In this document: in pieces, positions 1-5,299 of the stretch
How the letters are laid out: every line of letters starts with the position of its first letter
Position numbering within the stretch: position 1 is the stretch's first letter
Assembly (NCBI GenBank): GCA_963533935.1
Contig: CAUSQL010000064.1
Coordinates: forward strand, 1 to 5,299
Source of the DNA: CAUSKK01 sp963533935
GTDB taxonomy: Bacteria > Pseudomonadota > Gammaproteobacteria > Cardiobacteriales > Cardiobacteriaceae
Direction: 5' to 3'
Length of the DNA stretch: 5,299 nt
Translations under genes and position numbers: made by a program
Notes under the pieces: generated by a model
Database searches by the model: none
What the model saw: only the letters and a program-made list of their open reading frames with translations
Told to the model about the DNA's origin: nothing

Positions 1-1
1 C

Positions 2-832
2 AACCCTGCAACTCCTGCCACCCCTACAACTCCGGCGAATCCTGCAACTCCGGCGAATCCTGCAACTCCGGCGAATCCTGCAACTCCAACAAAACCGGTA
101 GATCCAGATATGCCTAGTGCTGGTTCAATTAGCGGCTATACGCTACGAAGCGATACTCCCGAAGGAACTGTTCACAACAGTAAAGGCACCGTGGATCGCC
201 AAGGGAATAAAGTTAAAACCTTTAAAAATGCCACCAGTGCCAGTGACATCAATAACTTGAATATTTTAGGCAAGGAGTATCAAATTAAAACTCCAAACAT
301 GGAAGCCTATGGAAAAGACAGCAAATTTTATGGTCTAGCTCATGGCCTAGAAGGCAACAACGAAAAGTTAGTTATTTCAGGACTAAGCTATAGTAACGCT
401 GGCATAATGAAAGTTAGCAAACAAGGTGATATTCCCGCCTCTACGACTTATTTCCACCAGGGAATTACTCCTAATGAGTTACCTACTGGACAAGCCCACT
501 ATGAGGGAAACTCATATCTGTTTAGTTATGGGCCGTCATATGGCGATCGCACACTATATGACACCAAGGCTGGTGCCCACTTTGATGTGGACTTCAACGC
601 CAAAACCATTAATGGCCGTCTAGACAACAAGATAGATCTTGGTTTCTTAAATAAACAAGATATTCGTGATGGCTTTAATTTCACCGGTACCATTAAGGGC
701 AATAAATTCACCGCTGACCAGGATAAGATTTTCTATAGTGGTGGGTTCTATGGCCCTCAGGCTCAAGAATTAAGCGGCTTTATGGCCCATGAGGATGACC
801 ATGTTTGGGGGGTCTTCGACGGTAAAAAATAA
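2..832 (+). CDS. TbpB-like (probably Slam-dependent) surface lipoprotein, 3' part
   Basis: The reading frame is open from base 2 to the TAA at 830-832 (276 residues), so the signal peptide and lipobox lie upstream of the window. The ATG at 110 is internal and not the start, because the frame continues upstream through a linker. Residues 1-36 are a Pro/Ala/Thr/Asn-rich linker (TPANPA units). Residues 37-276 resemble the C-terminal beta-barrel of the transferrin-binding protein B / haemophilin-like family: PTGQAHYEG (about 161-169), GAHFDVDFNAKTINGRL (191-207), and the near-terminal GGFYGPQAQELSGF (247-260), which matches the family's GGxFxGPxAxELxGxF signature. Known members are exported to the outer face of the outer membrane, often by a Slam translocator, and bind host proteins such as transferrin or haem carriers. 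The ligand here cannot be read from sequence, and no TonB receptor or Slam gene is visible. Base composition is clearly more AT-rich than panC and the oppA genes, suggesting horizontal origin. Family call is strong; ligand unknown. Confidence 0.8.
   Translation, partial: NPATPATPTTPANPATPANPATPANPATPTKPVDPDMPSAGSISGYTLRSDTPEGTVHNSKGTVDRQGNKVKTFKNATSASDINNLNILGKEYQIKTPNMEAYGKDSKFYGLAHGLEGNNEKLVISGLSYSNAGIMKVSKQGDIPASTTYFHQGITPNELPTGQAHYEGNSYLFSYGPSYGDRTLYDTKAGAHFDVDFNAKTINGRLDNKIDLGFLNKQDIRDGFNFTGTIKGNKFTADQDKIFYSGGFYGPQAQELSGFMAHEDDHVWGVFDGKK
29..87 (+). repeat. 18-bp in-frame tandem repeat coding a TPANPA linker
   Basis: The unit ACTCCGGCGAATCCTGCA occurs three times without a mismatch at 29-46, 47-64 and 65-82, followed by the first five bases of a fourth (83-87). 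Degenerate Pro/Ala/Thr codons precede it from base 2. Each unit encodes Thr-Pro-Ala-Asn-Pro-Ala. Because 18 is divisible by 3, a change in copy number would lengthen or shorten the linker between the membrane anchor and the barrel without shifting the frame. The array may start further upstream in degenerate form, outside the window. Confidence 0.95.
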
Positions 833-845
833 TAGAACTTAGCTG

Positions 846-877
846 GGCGGCGGTACTAAGGTGCCGCCGCCTTTTTT
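846..877 (+). terminator. Rho-independent terminator of the lipoprotein gene
   Basis: An 11-bp stem pairs 846-856 (GGCGGCGGTAC) with 861-871 (GTGCCGCCGCC). The only imperfection is one T-G wobble, and the loop is TAAG. Six T residues follow at 872-877. It begins 14 bases after the TAA stop, which is the usual position for an intrinsic terminator ending this transcript. Confidence 0.92.
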
Positions 878-890
878 ATTGCCTTATCAA

Positions 891-966
891 TTTACATACA
901 GCTAAAGCGCCTAATCGTTTGTTTAATGGCTGAAAACATACATAGGGGCGCTTCCCCTGTATGTTT
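891..966. repeat. Degenerate long hairpin repeat (REP/MITE-like), copy 1
   Basis: The left end ACATACAGCTAAAGCGCC (894-911) and the right end GGCGCTTCCCCTGTATGT (947-964) are imperfect inverted copies of one 18-base motif. The inner part (GTTTGTTTAATGG) resembles the inner part of the palindrome at 5236-5299, which carries the same terminal motif without differences. The right half can also fold alone: AAACATACA (934-942) pairs with TGTATGTTT (958-966) and GGGG (945-948) with CCCC (954-957), leaving a two-base TA bulge and a five-base loop. This lies between two genes that point toward each other, so it could act in transcription termination for panC, but neither side has a clean T-run after a stem. 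No open reading frame is present. Family identity is unknown. Confidence 0.75.
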
Positions 967-971
967 AAAAA

Positions 972-989
972 ACATACAGTAGAAGCGCG
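972..989 (+). repeat. Extra half-copy of the hairpin-repeat end motif
   Basis: ACATACAGTAGAAGCGCG differs at three positions from the 18-base end motif seen at 5238-5255. It faces the inverted copy at 947-964, so that CTGTATGTTT (957-966) and AAACATACAG (970-979) form a perfect 10-bp inverted repeat around AAA. It looks like the start of another, decayed element. The GC-rich bases after it (990-1034) show no further recognisable copy or gene. Confidence 0.65.
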
Positions 990-1034
990 CAGCGCCTGAG
1001 CGCAGTGAAGAACCGCCCGTCCGTCGGTAATAAC

Positions 1035-1856
1035 CTAAATGGCCAGATTGTCGATGAGGCGGGTTTGGCCTAGACGTACGGCAATGAACAGCCGCGCGTC
1101 GTTTAAATCATCGGTGAGCTCTAGGGTTTGCTGGCTGCGCAGTTCGTAGTATTCCACCGTGAAGCCCAGGCTTTTCAGCTCGTCGATTTCCGCGGCGATG
1201 ATATTGCGGCCGTTCAGCAGCGCCTGGTGCGTGCGGCACAGGCTCTGGTAAATCTCCGGCGCCAGCGCCCGCTCCCGGTCGTTCAGGTAACCGTTGCGAG
1301 AACTTAAGGCCAGGCCATCTCCGTCGCGCACCAGCGCCACGCCGTGAATCTGCACCGGCCAGTGCAGGTCGGCGACGAAGCGGCGAATCAGCCACTGCTG
1401 CTGATAATCCTTCAGGCCGAAGAAGGCCAATTCCGGCCGGATTAAATTGAAGAGCCGCGCCACCACGTTAATTACCCCGTCGAAGTGGCCCGGCCGCCGG
1501 GCGCCGCAGAGAATGTCCGTGAACTGCCGCGGCAGCCGGAAGCTGAACATCTGCTCCAGCCCCTGGGGGTAAATCAGCGGCTGGTCGGGCAGGAAGAGGT
1601 AATCCACGCCGGCCTCCTCCAGCAGCCTTTGGTCGGCGTCCAGGGTGCGCGGGTAGCTGCCGAAGTCCTCGTTGTCGCCGAACTGGGTGGGATTAACGTA
1701 AATGGACACGGCCACCTGGGCCGCCTGCCCCTGGGCTTCCCGCACCAGGCTCATATGGCCCCGGTGCAGATTGCCCATGGTTGGCACTAGAGCCAGGGGG
1801 TGGGCCCGCTCCCGCTGCAATTGGGCCAGGGAGGCGAGGTCGTTGATTATCTTCAT
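1035..1856 (-). CDS. panC: Pantoate--beta-alanine ligase (pantothenate synthetase)
   Basis: A cytoplasmic enzyme that joins pantoate and beta-alanine using ATP, through a pantoyl-adenylate, in the last step of pantothenate (vitamin B5) synthesis. The 273 residues are near the usual length (E. coli PanC has 283). Visible family motifs are PTMGNLHRGH (25-34) with the two nucleotide-binding histidines H31 and H34, VNPTQFGDNEDF (54-65), YPRT (68-71), CGARRPGHFDGV (117-128), FGLKDYQQ (146-153) with K149, D150 and Q153, and the KMSKS-like segment DGLALSSRNGYL (180-191). One oddity is Leu148, where most homologues I recall have Glu or Gln (FGEKD); the catalytic residues around it are intact. The ATG at 1854-1856 is preceded by AAGGA with a 6-base gap, which supports this start. 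The gene runs divergently from the oppA pair and panB is not adjacent in the window, so it appears to stand alone here. It ends in TAG at 1035-1037. Confidence 0.97.
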   Translation of the reverse strand: MKIINDLASLAQLQRERAHPLALVPTMGNLHRGHMSLVREAQGQAAQVAVSIYVNPTQFGDNEDFGSYPRTLDADQRLLEEAGVDYLFLPDQPLIYPQGLEQMFSFRLPRQFTDILCGARRPGHFDGVINVVARLFNLIRPELAFFGLKDYQQQWLIRRFVADLHWPVQIHGVALVRDGDGLALSSRNGYLNDRERALAPEIYQSLCRTHQALLNGRNIIAAEIDELKSLGFTVEYYELRSQQTLELTDDLNDARLFIAVRLGQTRLIDNLAI

Positions 1857-1862
1857 AAATAT

Positions 1863-1867
1863 TCCTT
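1863..1867 (-). promoter_or_regulatory. Ribosome binding site of panC
   Basis: On the minus strand AAGGA lies six bases before the ATG at 1856-1854. This fixes the start codon and excludes the need for an upstream alternative. Confidence 0.75.
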
Positions 1868-1903
1868 GTTACGCCCGGCCGGAGGCGGGGCAGTTGTTGT
1901 AAA

Positions 1904-1933
1904 TTAACCACAAGCGGCAAAAGCCGTTAGAAT
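1904..1933 (+). promoter_or_regulatory. Candidate sigma70-type promoter for the oppA pair
   Basis: TTAACC (1904-1909; 4 of 6 to TTGACA) and TAGAAT (1928-1933; 5 of 6 to TATAAT) are 18 bases apart in the divergent intergenic region, which would start transcription near 1940. The -10 box is embedded in an inverted repeat, CCGTTA (1924-1929) / TAACGG (1934-1939), and the heptamer AATTAAC occurs at 1902-1908 and again at 1931-1937, 29 bases apart. These symmetries could be regulator sites, but no known operator is recognised. This is a by-eye assignment. Confidence 0.35.
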
Positions 1934-1964
1934 TAACGGGCTAAACTCATTCAGCCAAAATTTC

Positions 1965-1986
1965 CCCAGCCCGGCTGGGTTTCTTT
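1965..1986 (+). terminator. Terminator-like hairpin in the oppA leader (possible attenuator)
   Basis: CCCAGC (1965-1970) pairs with GCTGGG (1974-1979) around a CCG loop, and TTTCTTT follows at 1980-1986. No (+) gene ends upstream, so the structure would sit in the 5' leader of the first oppA transcript, only 15 bases before the ATG. It could cause partial premature termination or simply be a weak chance hairpin, since the stem is only 6 bp and the U-tract is interrupted by C. Confidence 0.4.
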
Positions 1987-1993
1987 ATAAGCG

Positions 1994-1997
1994 AGGA
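1994..1997 (+). promoter_or_regulatory. Ribosome binding site of the first oppA
   Basis: AGGA (within GCGAGGA) lies four bases before the ATG at 2002-2004. The gap is slightly short, but it fits this start, which is also the first codon of a good signal peptide. Confidence 0.6.
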
Positions 1998-2001
1998 CAC
2001 C

Positions 2002-3567
2002 ATGAAAAAATTTCTTCTCGGCCTCGGCCTATGTTGGGCCTGGAGCTGCTCCGCCGAGAGCATTCTACGGCGGGATAACGGCGCCGAGCCAAAATCCATC
2101 GACCCACAGCTGGCCACGGAATCCGCCGGCAGCGCAGTAATCTACGACCTCTTTGAAGGCCTGACGAGCACTGCCATTGACGGCAGCACCGTGCCCGGCC
2201 TCGCAGAGAAATGGGAGGTCAGCGAGGACGGCAAGAGCTACACCTTTCACCTGCGGCCTCAGGCCAAATGGTCCGACGGTCAGCCGGTCAAGGCCCAGGA
2301 CCTGGTTTACGGCTGGCAGCGGGCGGTTAATCCGGCCACGGCCAGCGAGTACGCCTTTATCCTCGGGCCGGTGAAGAACGCCAGCGCCATCACCAAGGGT
2401 GAAATTAAGGATTTAAATCAGCTGGGCGTTAAGGCGGTGGACGACCACACCCTAAAGGTGGAACTGGAGCAGCCCACCCCCTATTTCATCGAACTGATGA
2501 CCCACTACACCACCTACCCGGCGCGCAAGGACGTCATCGAGAAGTACGGCAAGCAGTGGACACAGCCGGGCAAGATGGTTTCCAACGGCGCCTACAAATT
2601 GACCGAATGGGTACCCCAGGGCCACATTAAGGTGGAGAAATCGCCCAATTACTGGGACGCGGCAAAGGTGAAAATCGACCAGGTCTATTTCTACCCGCTG
2701 GAGGACGAAAACATCGCGGTGAAACGCTACAAGGCCGGCGAGCTGGATTACGTGCTGGCCTTACCCATCGAGCAGCTGAAGTGGGCCAAGGAGAATGTGC
2801 CCGACGATTTGAAAATTAATCCGAAGCTGTCCACCTACATCTATTACTTCAACCTGAAGAAGCCGCCCTTCGACAACGCCAAGCTGCGCGAAGCCTTTAA
2901 CCTAGCCATCGACCGGCCCACCATTACGGAAAAAATCACCCGGGCCGGGCAAATTCCCGCCTACGGCTTCCTGCCGCCGAATATCAGCAACGGCAAGCCC
3001 TACAGCCCGGACTACGCCCAGTTGAGCAAGGAAGAACGGCTGGAAAAGGCCCGCAAGGCCTACCAAGAAGCCGGCTATTCCAAGGATAAGCCGCTGAAGG
3101 TGGAACTGCTTTACAACACCAACGAGGGCCACAAGAAAATTGCCGTGGCCATAGCCGCCATGTTGAAGCAGAATCTGGGCGTGGAAACGGAGCTGGTTAA
3201 TAAGGAATGGAAGGTTACCCTTGATGACATGAACAAGGGCGCCTTCCAGATGGCCCGCTATGCTTGGCAGGGGGATTACAACGACCCGAGCAACTTCCTG
3301 GAGCTGTTCATGACCGGCAACGAGATGAATAAGGGGTCCTTCAGCAATGCGGACTACGACGGGAAGATGAAGGAGGCGGCCACCACCCAGGATTTGGCCA
3401 AGCGCGCCGACATCTATGCTGCGGCGGAAAAAATCCTCATGGATAACTACGCCATCATGCCGGTCTATCACTACGTATCGGTGGAATTGATGAAGCCCCA
3501 CGTGAAGGGCTATAAGAGCAATGTGAAGCAAATCATGCCCAGCAAGTATCTGTCCATCGAAAAATGA
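2002..3567 (+). CDS. oppA: Periplasmic oligopeptide-binding protein (SBP family 5, OppA-type)
   Basis: The substrate-binding subunit of an Opp-type peptide ABC importer, acting in the periplasm. It has 521 residues, normal for the family. Residues 1-18 form a signal peptide (MKKFLLGLGLCWAW, then SCSA before E19). Cys16 lacks a proper lipobox, so it is probably a soluble protein rather than a lipoprotein. Family hallmarks follow E. coli OppA closely: ILRRDNGAEPKSIDPQ (21-36), DLFEGL (49-54), KWSDGQPVKAQD (89-100), GWQRAVNP (104-111), VSNGAYKL (193-200), YWDAAKVKIDQV (217-228), AYGFLPP (320-326), and ARYAWQGDYNDPSNF (418-432). In the last, R419 and D425 align with the OppA Arg and Asp that contact the peptide, the Asp binding its alpha-amino group. 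A second binding protein follows after 85 bases on the same strand. No oppBCDF genes are in the window. A dipeptide-, murein-peptide- or general peptide-binding role cannot be separated by sequence alone. Confidence 0.93.
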   Translation: MKKFLLGLGLCWAWSCSAESILRRDNGAEPKSIDPQLATESAGSAVIYDLFEGLTSTAIDGSTVPGLAEKWEVSEDGKSYTFHLRPQAKWSDGQPVKAQDLVYGWQRAVNPATASEYAFILGPVKNASAITKGEIKDLNQLGVKAVDDHTLKVELEQPTPYFIELMTHYTTYPARKDVIEKYGKQWTQPGKMVSNGAYKLTEWVPQGHIKVEKSPNYWDAAKVKIDQVYFYPLEDENIAVKRYKAGELDYVLALPIEQLKWAKENVPDDLKINPKLSTYIYYFNLKKPPFDNAKLREAFNLAIDRPTITEKITRAGQIPAYGFLPPNISNGKPYSPDYAQLSKEERLEKARKAYQEAGYSKDKPLKVELLYNTNEGHKKIAVAIAAMLKQNLGVETELVNKEWKVTLDDMNKGAFQMARYAWQGDYNDPSNFLELFMTGNEMNKGSFSNADYDGKMKEAATTQDLAKRADIYAAAEKILMDNYAIMPVYHYVSVELMKPHVKGYKSNVKQIMPSKYLSIEK

Positions 3568-3577
3568 ACTAACCGCC

Positions 3578-3634
3578 GGCTGCCGCAGGGCAGCCGCCTA
3601 AATGTAACGTCGGGGTCGCCGGAGAACGGCGGCC
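3578..3634 (+). other. Two intercistronic hairpins between the binding-protein genes
   Basis: The first pairs GGCTGCC (3578-3584) with GGCAGCC (3589-3595) around GCAG. The second pairs GGTCGCCG (3614-3621) with CGGCGGCC (3627-3634) around GAGAA, with one T-G wobble. Neither is followed by a T-run, so they are not standard terminators. The second ends just before the GAGGAAG ribosome site of the downstream gene. Such structures often stabilise the upstream message or lower expression of the downstream gene; that role is inferred. Confidence 0.55.
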
Positions 3635-3640
3635 GAGGAA
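3635..3640 (+). promoter_or_regulatory. Ribosome binding site deciding a GTG start
   Basis: GAGGAA precedes the GTG at 3653-3655 by 12 bases, a long gap. Upstream in this frame a TAA stop occurs at 3605-3607 and there is no ATG between it and the GTG, so GTG is the best available start. It is followed at once by a Lys-containing signal peptide n-region. Confidence 0.55.
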
Positions 3641-3652
3641 GACCCTTTAACA

Positions 3653-5230
3653 GTGCATAACAAGAAATACCTGCTCGTTCTCTTTCTCGCTATCTTCGGC
3701 CTGCTGGTGCGGGGGCAGAATCACACGCCCCAGCTCGTCAGCCAGGTGTTACATCGCGCCAACGACGACGAACCGGCCACCCTGGACCCGCAGCTGGCGC
3801 AGAATTCGGCGGAAATGCACATACTGCGCGACCTGTTCGTCGGCCTCATGGACGAGAACCGCCAGGGCAAATTAATTGGCGGCATGGCGGAAAAATGGCA
3901 AGTTAGCCCGGACGGTTTGACCTACGTCTTCACGCTGCGCCCCAGCCAGTGGTCCGACGGCCAGCCGGTCAAGGCCGGCGATTTCGTCTTCGCCTGGCAG
4001 CGGGCGGTCAATCCGGAGGTGGGCAGCAAATTCAGCGGCTTCCTCAAGCCGGTGAAGAATGCCAGCGCCATCATGAGCGGCCAGATGAAGGAGTTAAACC
4101 AGCTGGGCGTTCGGGCTCTGGACGACCGGCACCTGCAGGTGGAGCTGAATCAGCCCACCCCTTATTTCCTGGAAATGCTGGTTAATCCGGTAACCTATCC
4201 GGTGCCGCGGCACATCGTCGAGCGCTACGGCCGCGATTGGCCCAAATACCTGGTTTCCAATGGCCCCTTCCAGCTGGAGCTGTGGCAACCCAACGACCGC
4301 ATTGTGCTGAGCCGCTCTCCCTATTACTACAACCGGGCCCAGGTTCAGCTGGAACAGGTGGTCTATTACCCGATTCCCAATATGGAAACCCAGCTGCAGC
4401 TCTACCGGGCCGGCCGGCTGGATTTCACCAGCGACATTCCCAACAGCAAAATCAAGTGGATTCGCGAGCACCTGGGGCGGGAATTGCACACCAACCCCTT
4501 CTGGACCATTTATTACTATGGCTTCAATTTGGAGCGGGAACCCTTTAAGAACAATCGCAAGCTGCGCCAGGCCCTGGCGCTGGCGGTGGACCGGGTGAAG
4601 CTGGTGGAGAAGGTAACCGGCGCCGGCGAGCGGCCCGCCTACAGCTTTGTGGTGCCGGGCATCAGCAATTATCTGCCCTACGTGCCCGCCTACGCCCGGC
4701 TAAACCAGCAACGGCGCAATGAAATGGCCCAGCAGCTCTACCGGGAAGCGGGCTTCTCCCGGGAAAAGCCCGTAAAATTCGAGCTGCTCTTCAATGAAAA
4801 CGATAATAACCGGCGCATCGTTCAGGCGATTACGGCCATGTGGCAGGAGGTGCTGGGGGTGGACGTGGAACTGCGCGGCCTGGAATGGAAGCATTATCTG
4901 CAGGCGCGGCGCAGCGCCGATAGCCAGATGTTCCGGGCCTCCTGGCTGGCGGACTATGACGACGCCAGCAGCTTTTTGGACATCTTTGCCGACGGTAAAG
5001 ATGATAGCTATAGCCTGCTGCTGGCCCAGGCCGGTGCCGAACTGGATTTAGCCAAGCGGGGGCAGCTGCTACGCCAGGCCGAGAAGCTATTGCTGGAGGA
5101 GCAGCGGCTCATTCCCCTCTATTTCCTGGTTTCCCACCACCTGATTAAGCCGGAGGTGAAGGGCTTCAGTGCCAATGTGATGAATCGGGTTTATTCCAAA
5201 TACATGTATAAGGAAGAGACGGACAAATAG
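3653..5230 (+). CDS. Second, divergent OppA-type periplasmic peptide-binding protein
   Basis: A paralogue of the preceding oppA, 525 residues, starting with GTG. Residues 1-21 look like a signal peptide (NKK, then YLLVLFLAIFGLLV, cleavage near RG/Q22). Hallmarks of SBP family 5 are kept: NDDEPATLDPQ (37-47), DLFVGL (60-65), QWSDGQPVKAGD (99-110), AWQRAVNP (114-121), LVSNGPF (200-206), PAYSFVVPG (328-336), and FRASWLADYDDASSF (427-441). R428 and D434 match the OppA peptide-contact positions. Compared with the upstream gene it lacks about three residues before LVSNG and is 8 residues shorter between FLDIF (441-445) and LAKR (466-469), where the first protein has the more typical SNADYDGKM. It probably feeds the same ABC permease with a different peptide range. 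An MppA-like murein-tripeptide role is an alternative that cannot be tested here. It sits 85 bases downstream, likely co-transcribed, and ends in TAG six bases before the palindrome's TTT lead-in. Confidence 0.9.
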   Translation: MHNKKYLLVLFLAIFGLLVRGQNHTPQLVSQVLHRANDDEPATLDPQLAQNSAEMHILRDLFVGLMDENRQGKLIGGMAEKWQVSPDGLTYVFTLRPSQWSDGQPVKAGDFVFAWQRAVNPEVGSKFSGFLKPVKNASAIMSGQMKELNQLGVRALDDRHLQVELNQPTPYFLEMLVNPVTYPVPRHIVERYGRDWPKYLVSNGPFQLELWQPNDRIVLSRSPYYYNRAQVQLEQVVYYPIPNMETQLQLYRAGRLDFTSDIPNSKIKWIREHLGRELHTNPFWTIYYYGFNLEREPFKNNRKLRQALALAVDRVKLVEKVTGAGERPAYSFVVPGISNYLPYVPAYARLNQQRRNEMAQQLYREAGFSREKPVKFELLFNENDNNRRIVQAITAMWQEVLGVDVELRGLEWKHYLQARRSADSQMFRASWLADYDDASSFLDIFADGKDDSYSLLLAQAGAELDLAKRGQLLRQAEKLLLEEQRLIPLYFLVSHHLIKPEVKGFSANVMNRVYSKYMYKEETDK

Positions 5231-5235
5231 AGTTT

Positions 5236-5299
5236 TTACATACAGGGGAAGCGCCCGTCTGTTTGTTTATGGCCATAAACAAACAGACGGGCGCTTCCC
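5236..5299. repeat. Long perfect palindrome (hairpin repeat copy 2), cut by the window edge
   Basis: The sequence is perfectly self-complementary around the GG|CC centre at 5272/5273: all 27 bases of 5246-5272 pair with 5273-5299 without a mismatch, and the right arm stops only because the window does. The left end carries ACATACAGGGGAAGCGCC (5238-5255), identical to the inverted motif at 947-964. If symmetry continues, the full element is about 74 bases, starting at TTTACATACAG and ending in CTGTATGTAAA. It begins just after the stop of the second binding-protein gene, so it may also serve as a transcription terminator or mRNA-protecting hairpin. There is no coding capacity, so if mobile it would need a transposase in trans. 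Confidence 0.9.

Noticed and set aside
110..112. ATG at 110 as the start of the first gene
   Set aside because: The same frame is open to the window edge through a lipoprotein-type linker, and no ribosome site precedes this ATG, so it is internal.
891..989. CRISPR-like repeat cluster
   Set aside because: The copies alternate in orientation, are degenerate and lack regular spacers; they are the ends of hairpin elements.
1485..1790. 101-codon (+) frame inside panC
   Set aside because: Antisense to the conserved N-terminal half of panC; no family signature.
2047..2049. Cys16 of the first OppA as a lipoprotein attachment site
   Set aside because: The preceding residues are AWS, not a normal lipobox, and the context fits ordinary signal peptidase cleavage after SCSA.
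2902..3531. 209-codon open frame on the minus strand
   Set aside because: It lies wholly antisense to the first oppA, whose protein matches a known family along its length; high GC produces such shadows, and the translation shows no recognisable motif.
4094..4489. 131-codon open frame on the minus strand
   Set aside because: Antisense shadow of the second binding-protein gene, with no recognisable domain or credible start context.
5251..5266. Possible Neisseria DNA uptake sequence within the palindrome (CCCGTCTGTTTG)
   Set aside because: It resembles but does not match GCCGTCTGAA, and no true copy was noticed elsewhere in the window; the similarity is probably chance.

Overview
The window looks like a chromosomal segment of a Gram-negative proteobacterium, most likely a host-associated gammaproteobacterium. 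The reasons are a TbpB/Slam-type surface lipoprotein, a PanC, and periplasmic oligopeptide-binding proteins close to enterobacterial OppA. I cannot name the genus. Cardiobacteriaceae-like bacteria are one guess, made without any search.

Layout. Bases 2-832 (+) are the 3' part of a surface-lipoprotein gene: a Pro/Ala/Thr/Asn linker coded by a perfect 18-bp tandem repeat, then a TbpB-like beta-barrel domain, closed by a strong intrinsic terminator at 846-877. Bases 833-1034 hold that terminator and a degenerate hairpin repeat (891-966) with an extra half-copy (972-989). panC lies at 1035-1856 (-). A 145-bp divergent intergenic region (1857-2001) carries the start signals for panC and for a (+) operon of two tandem oligopeptide-binding protein genes (2002-3567 and 3653-5230). 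From 5236 to the window edge runs a perfect palindrome, cut off by the edge, which shares its terminal motif with the 891-966 element. The panC/oppA block is therefore bracketed by two members of one hairpin repeat family. No gene-free stretch exceeds about 200 bp.

How the genes relate. PanC makes pantothenate in the cytoplasm. The two binding proteins should capture peptides in the periplasm for an Opp-type ABC transporter whose membrane and ATPase subunits are not in the window. They arose by duplication and have diverged: the second has a GTG start and is 8 residues shorter in one C-terminal-half segment. The lipoprotein gene is much more AT-rich than the rest (30-48% GC in four 60-base lines counted by hand, against 60-72% in three lines of panC and the oppA pair), which suggests a separate, probably acquired, origin.

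I see no clear new multi-gene system. The most notable items are the palindromic repeat family, the in-frame linker repeat, and the divergence of the tandem binding proteins.
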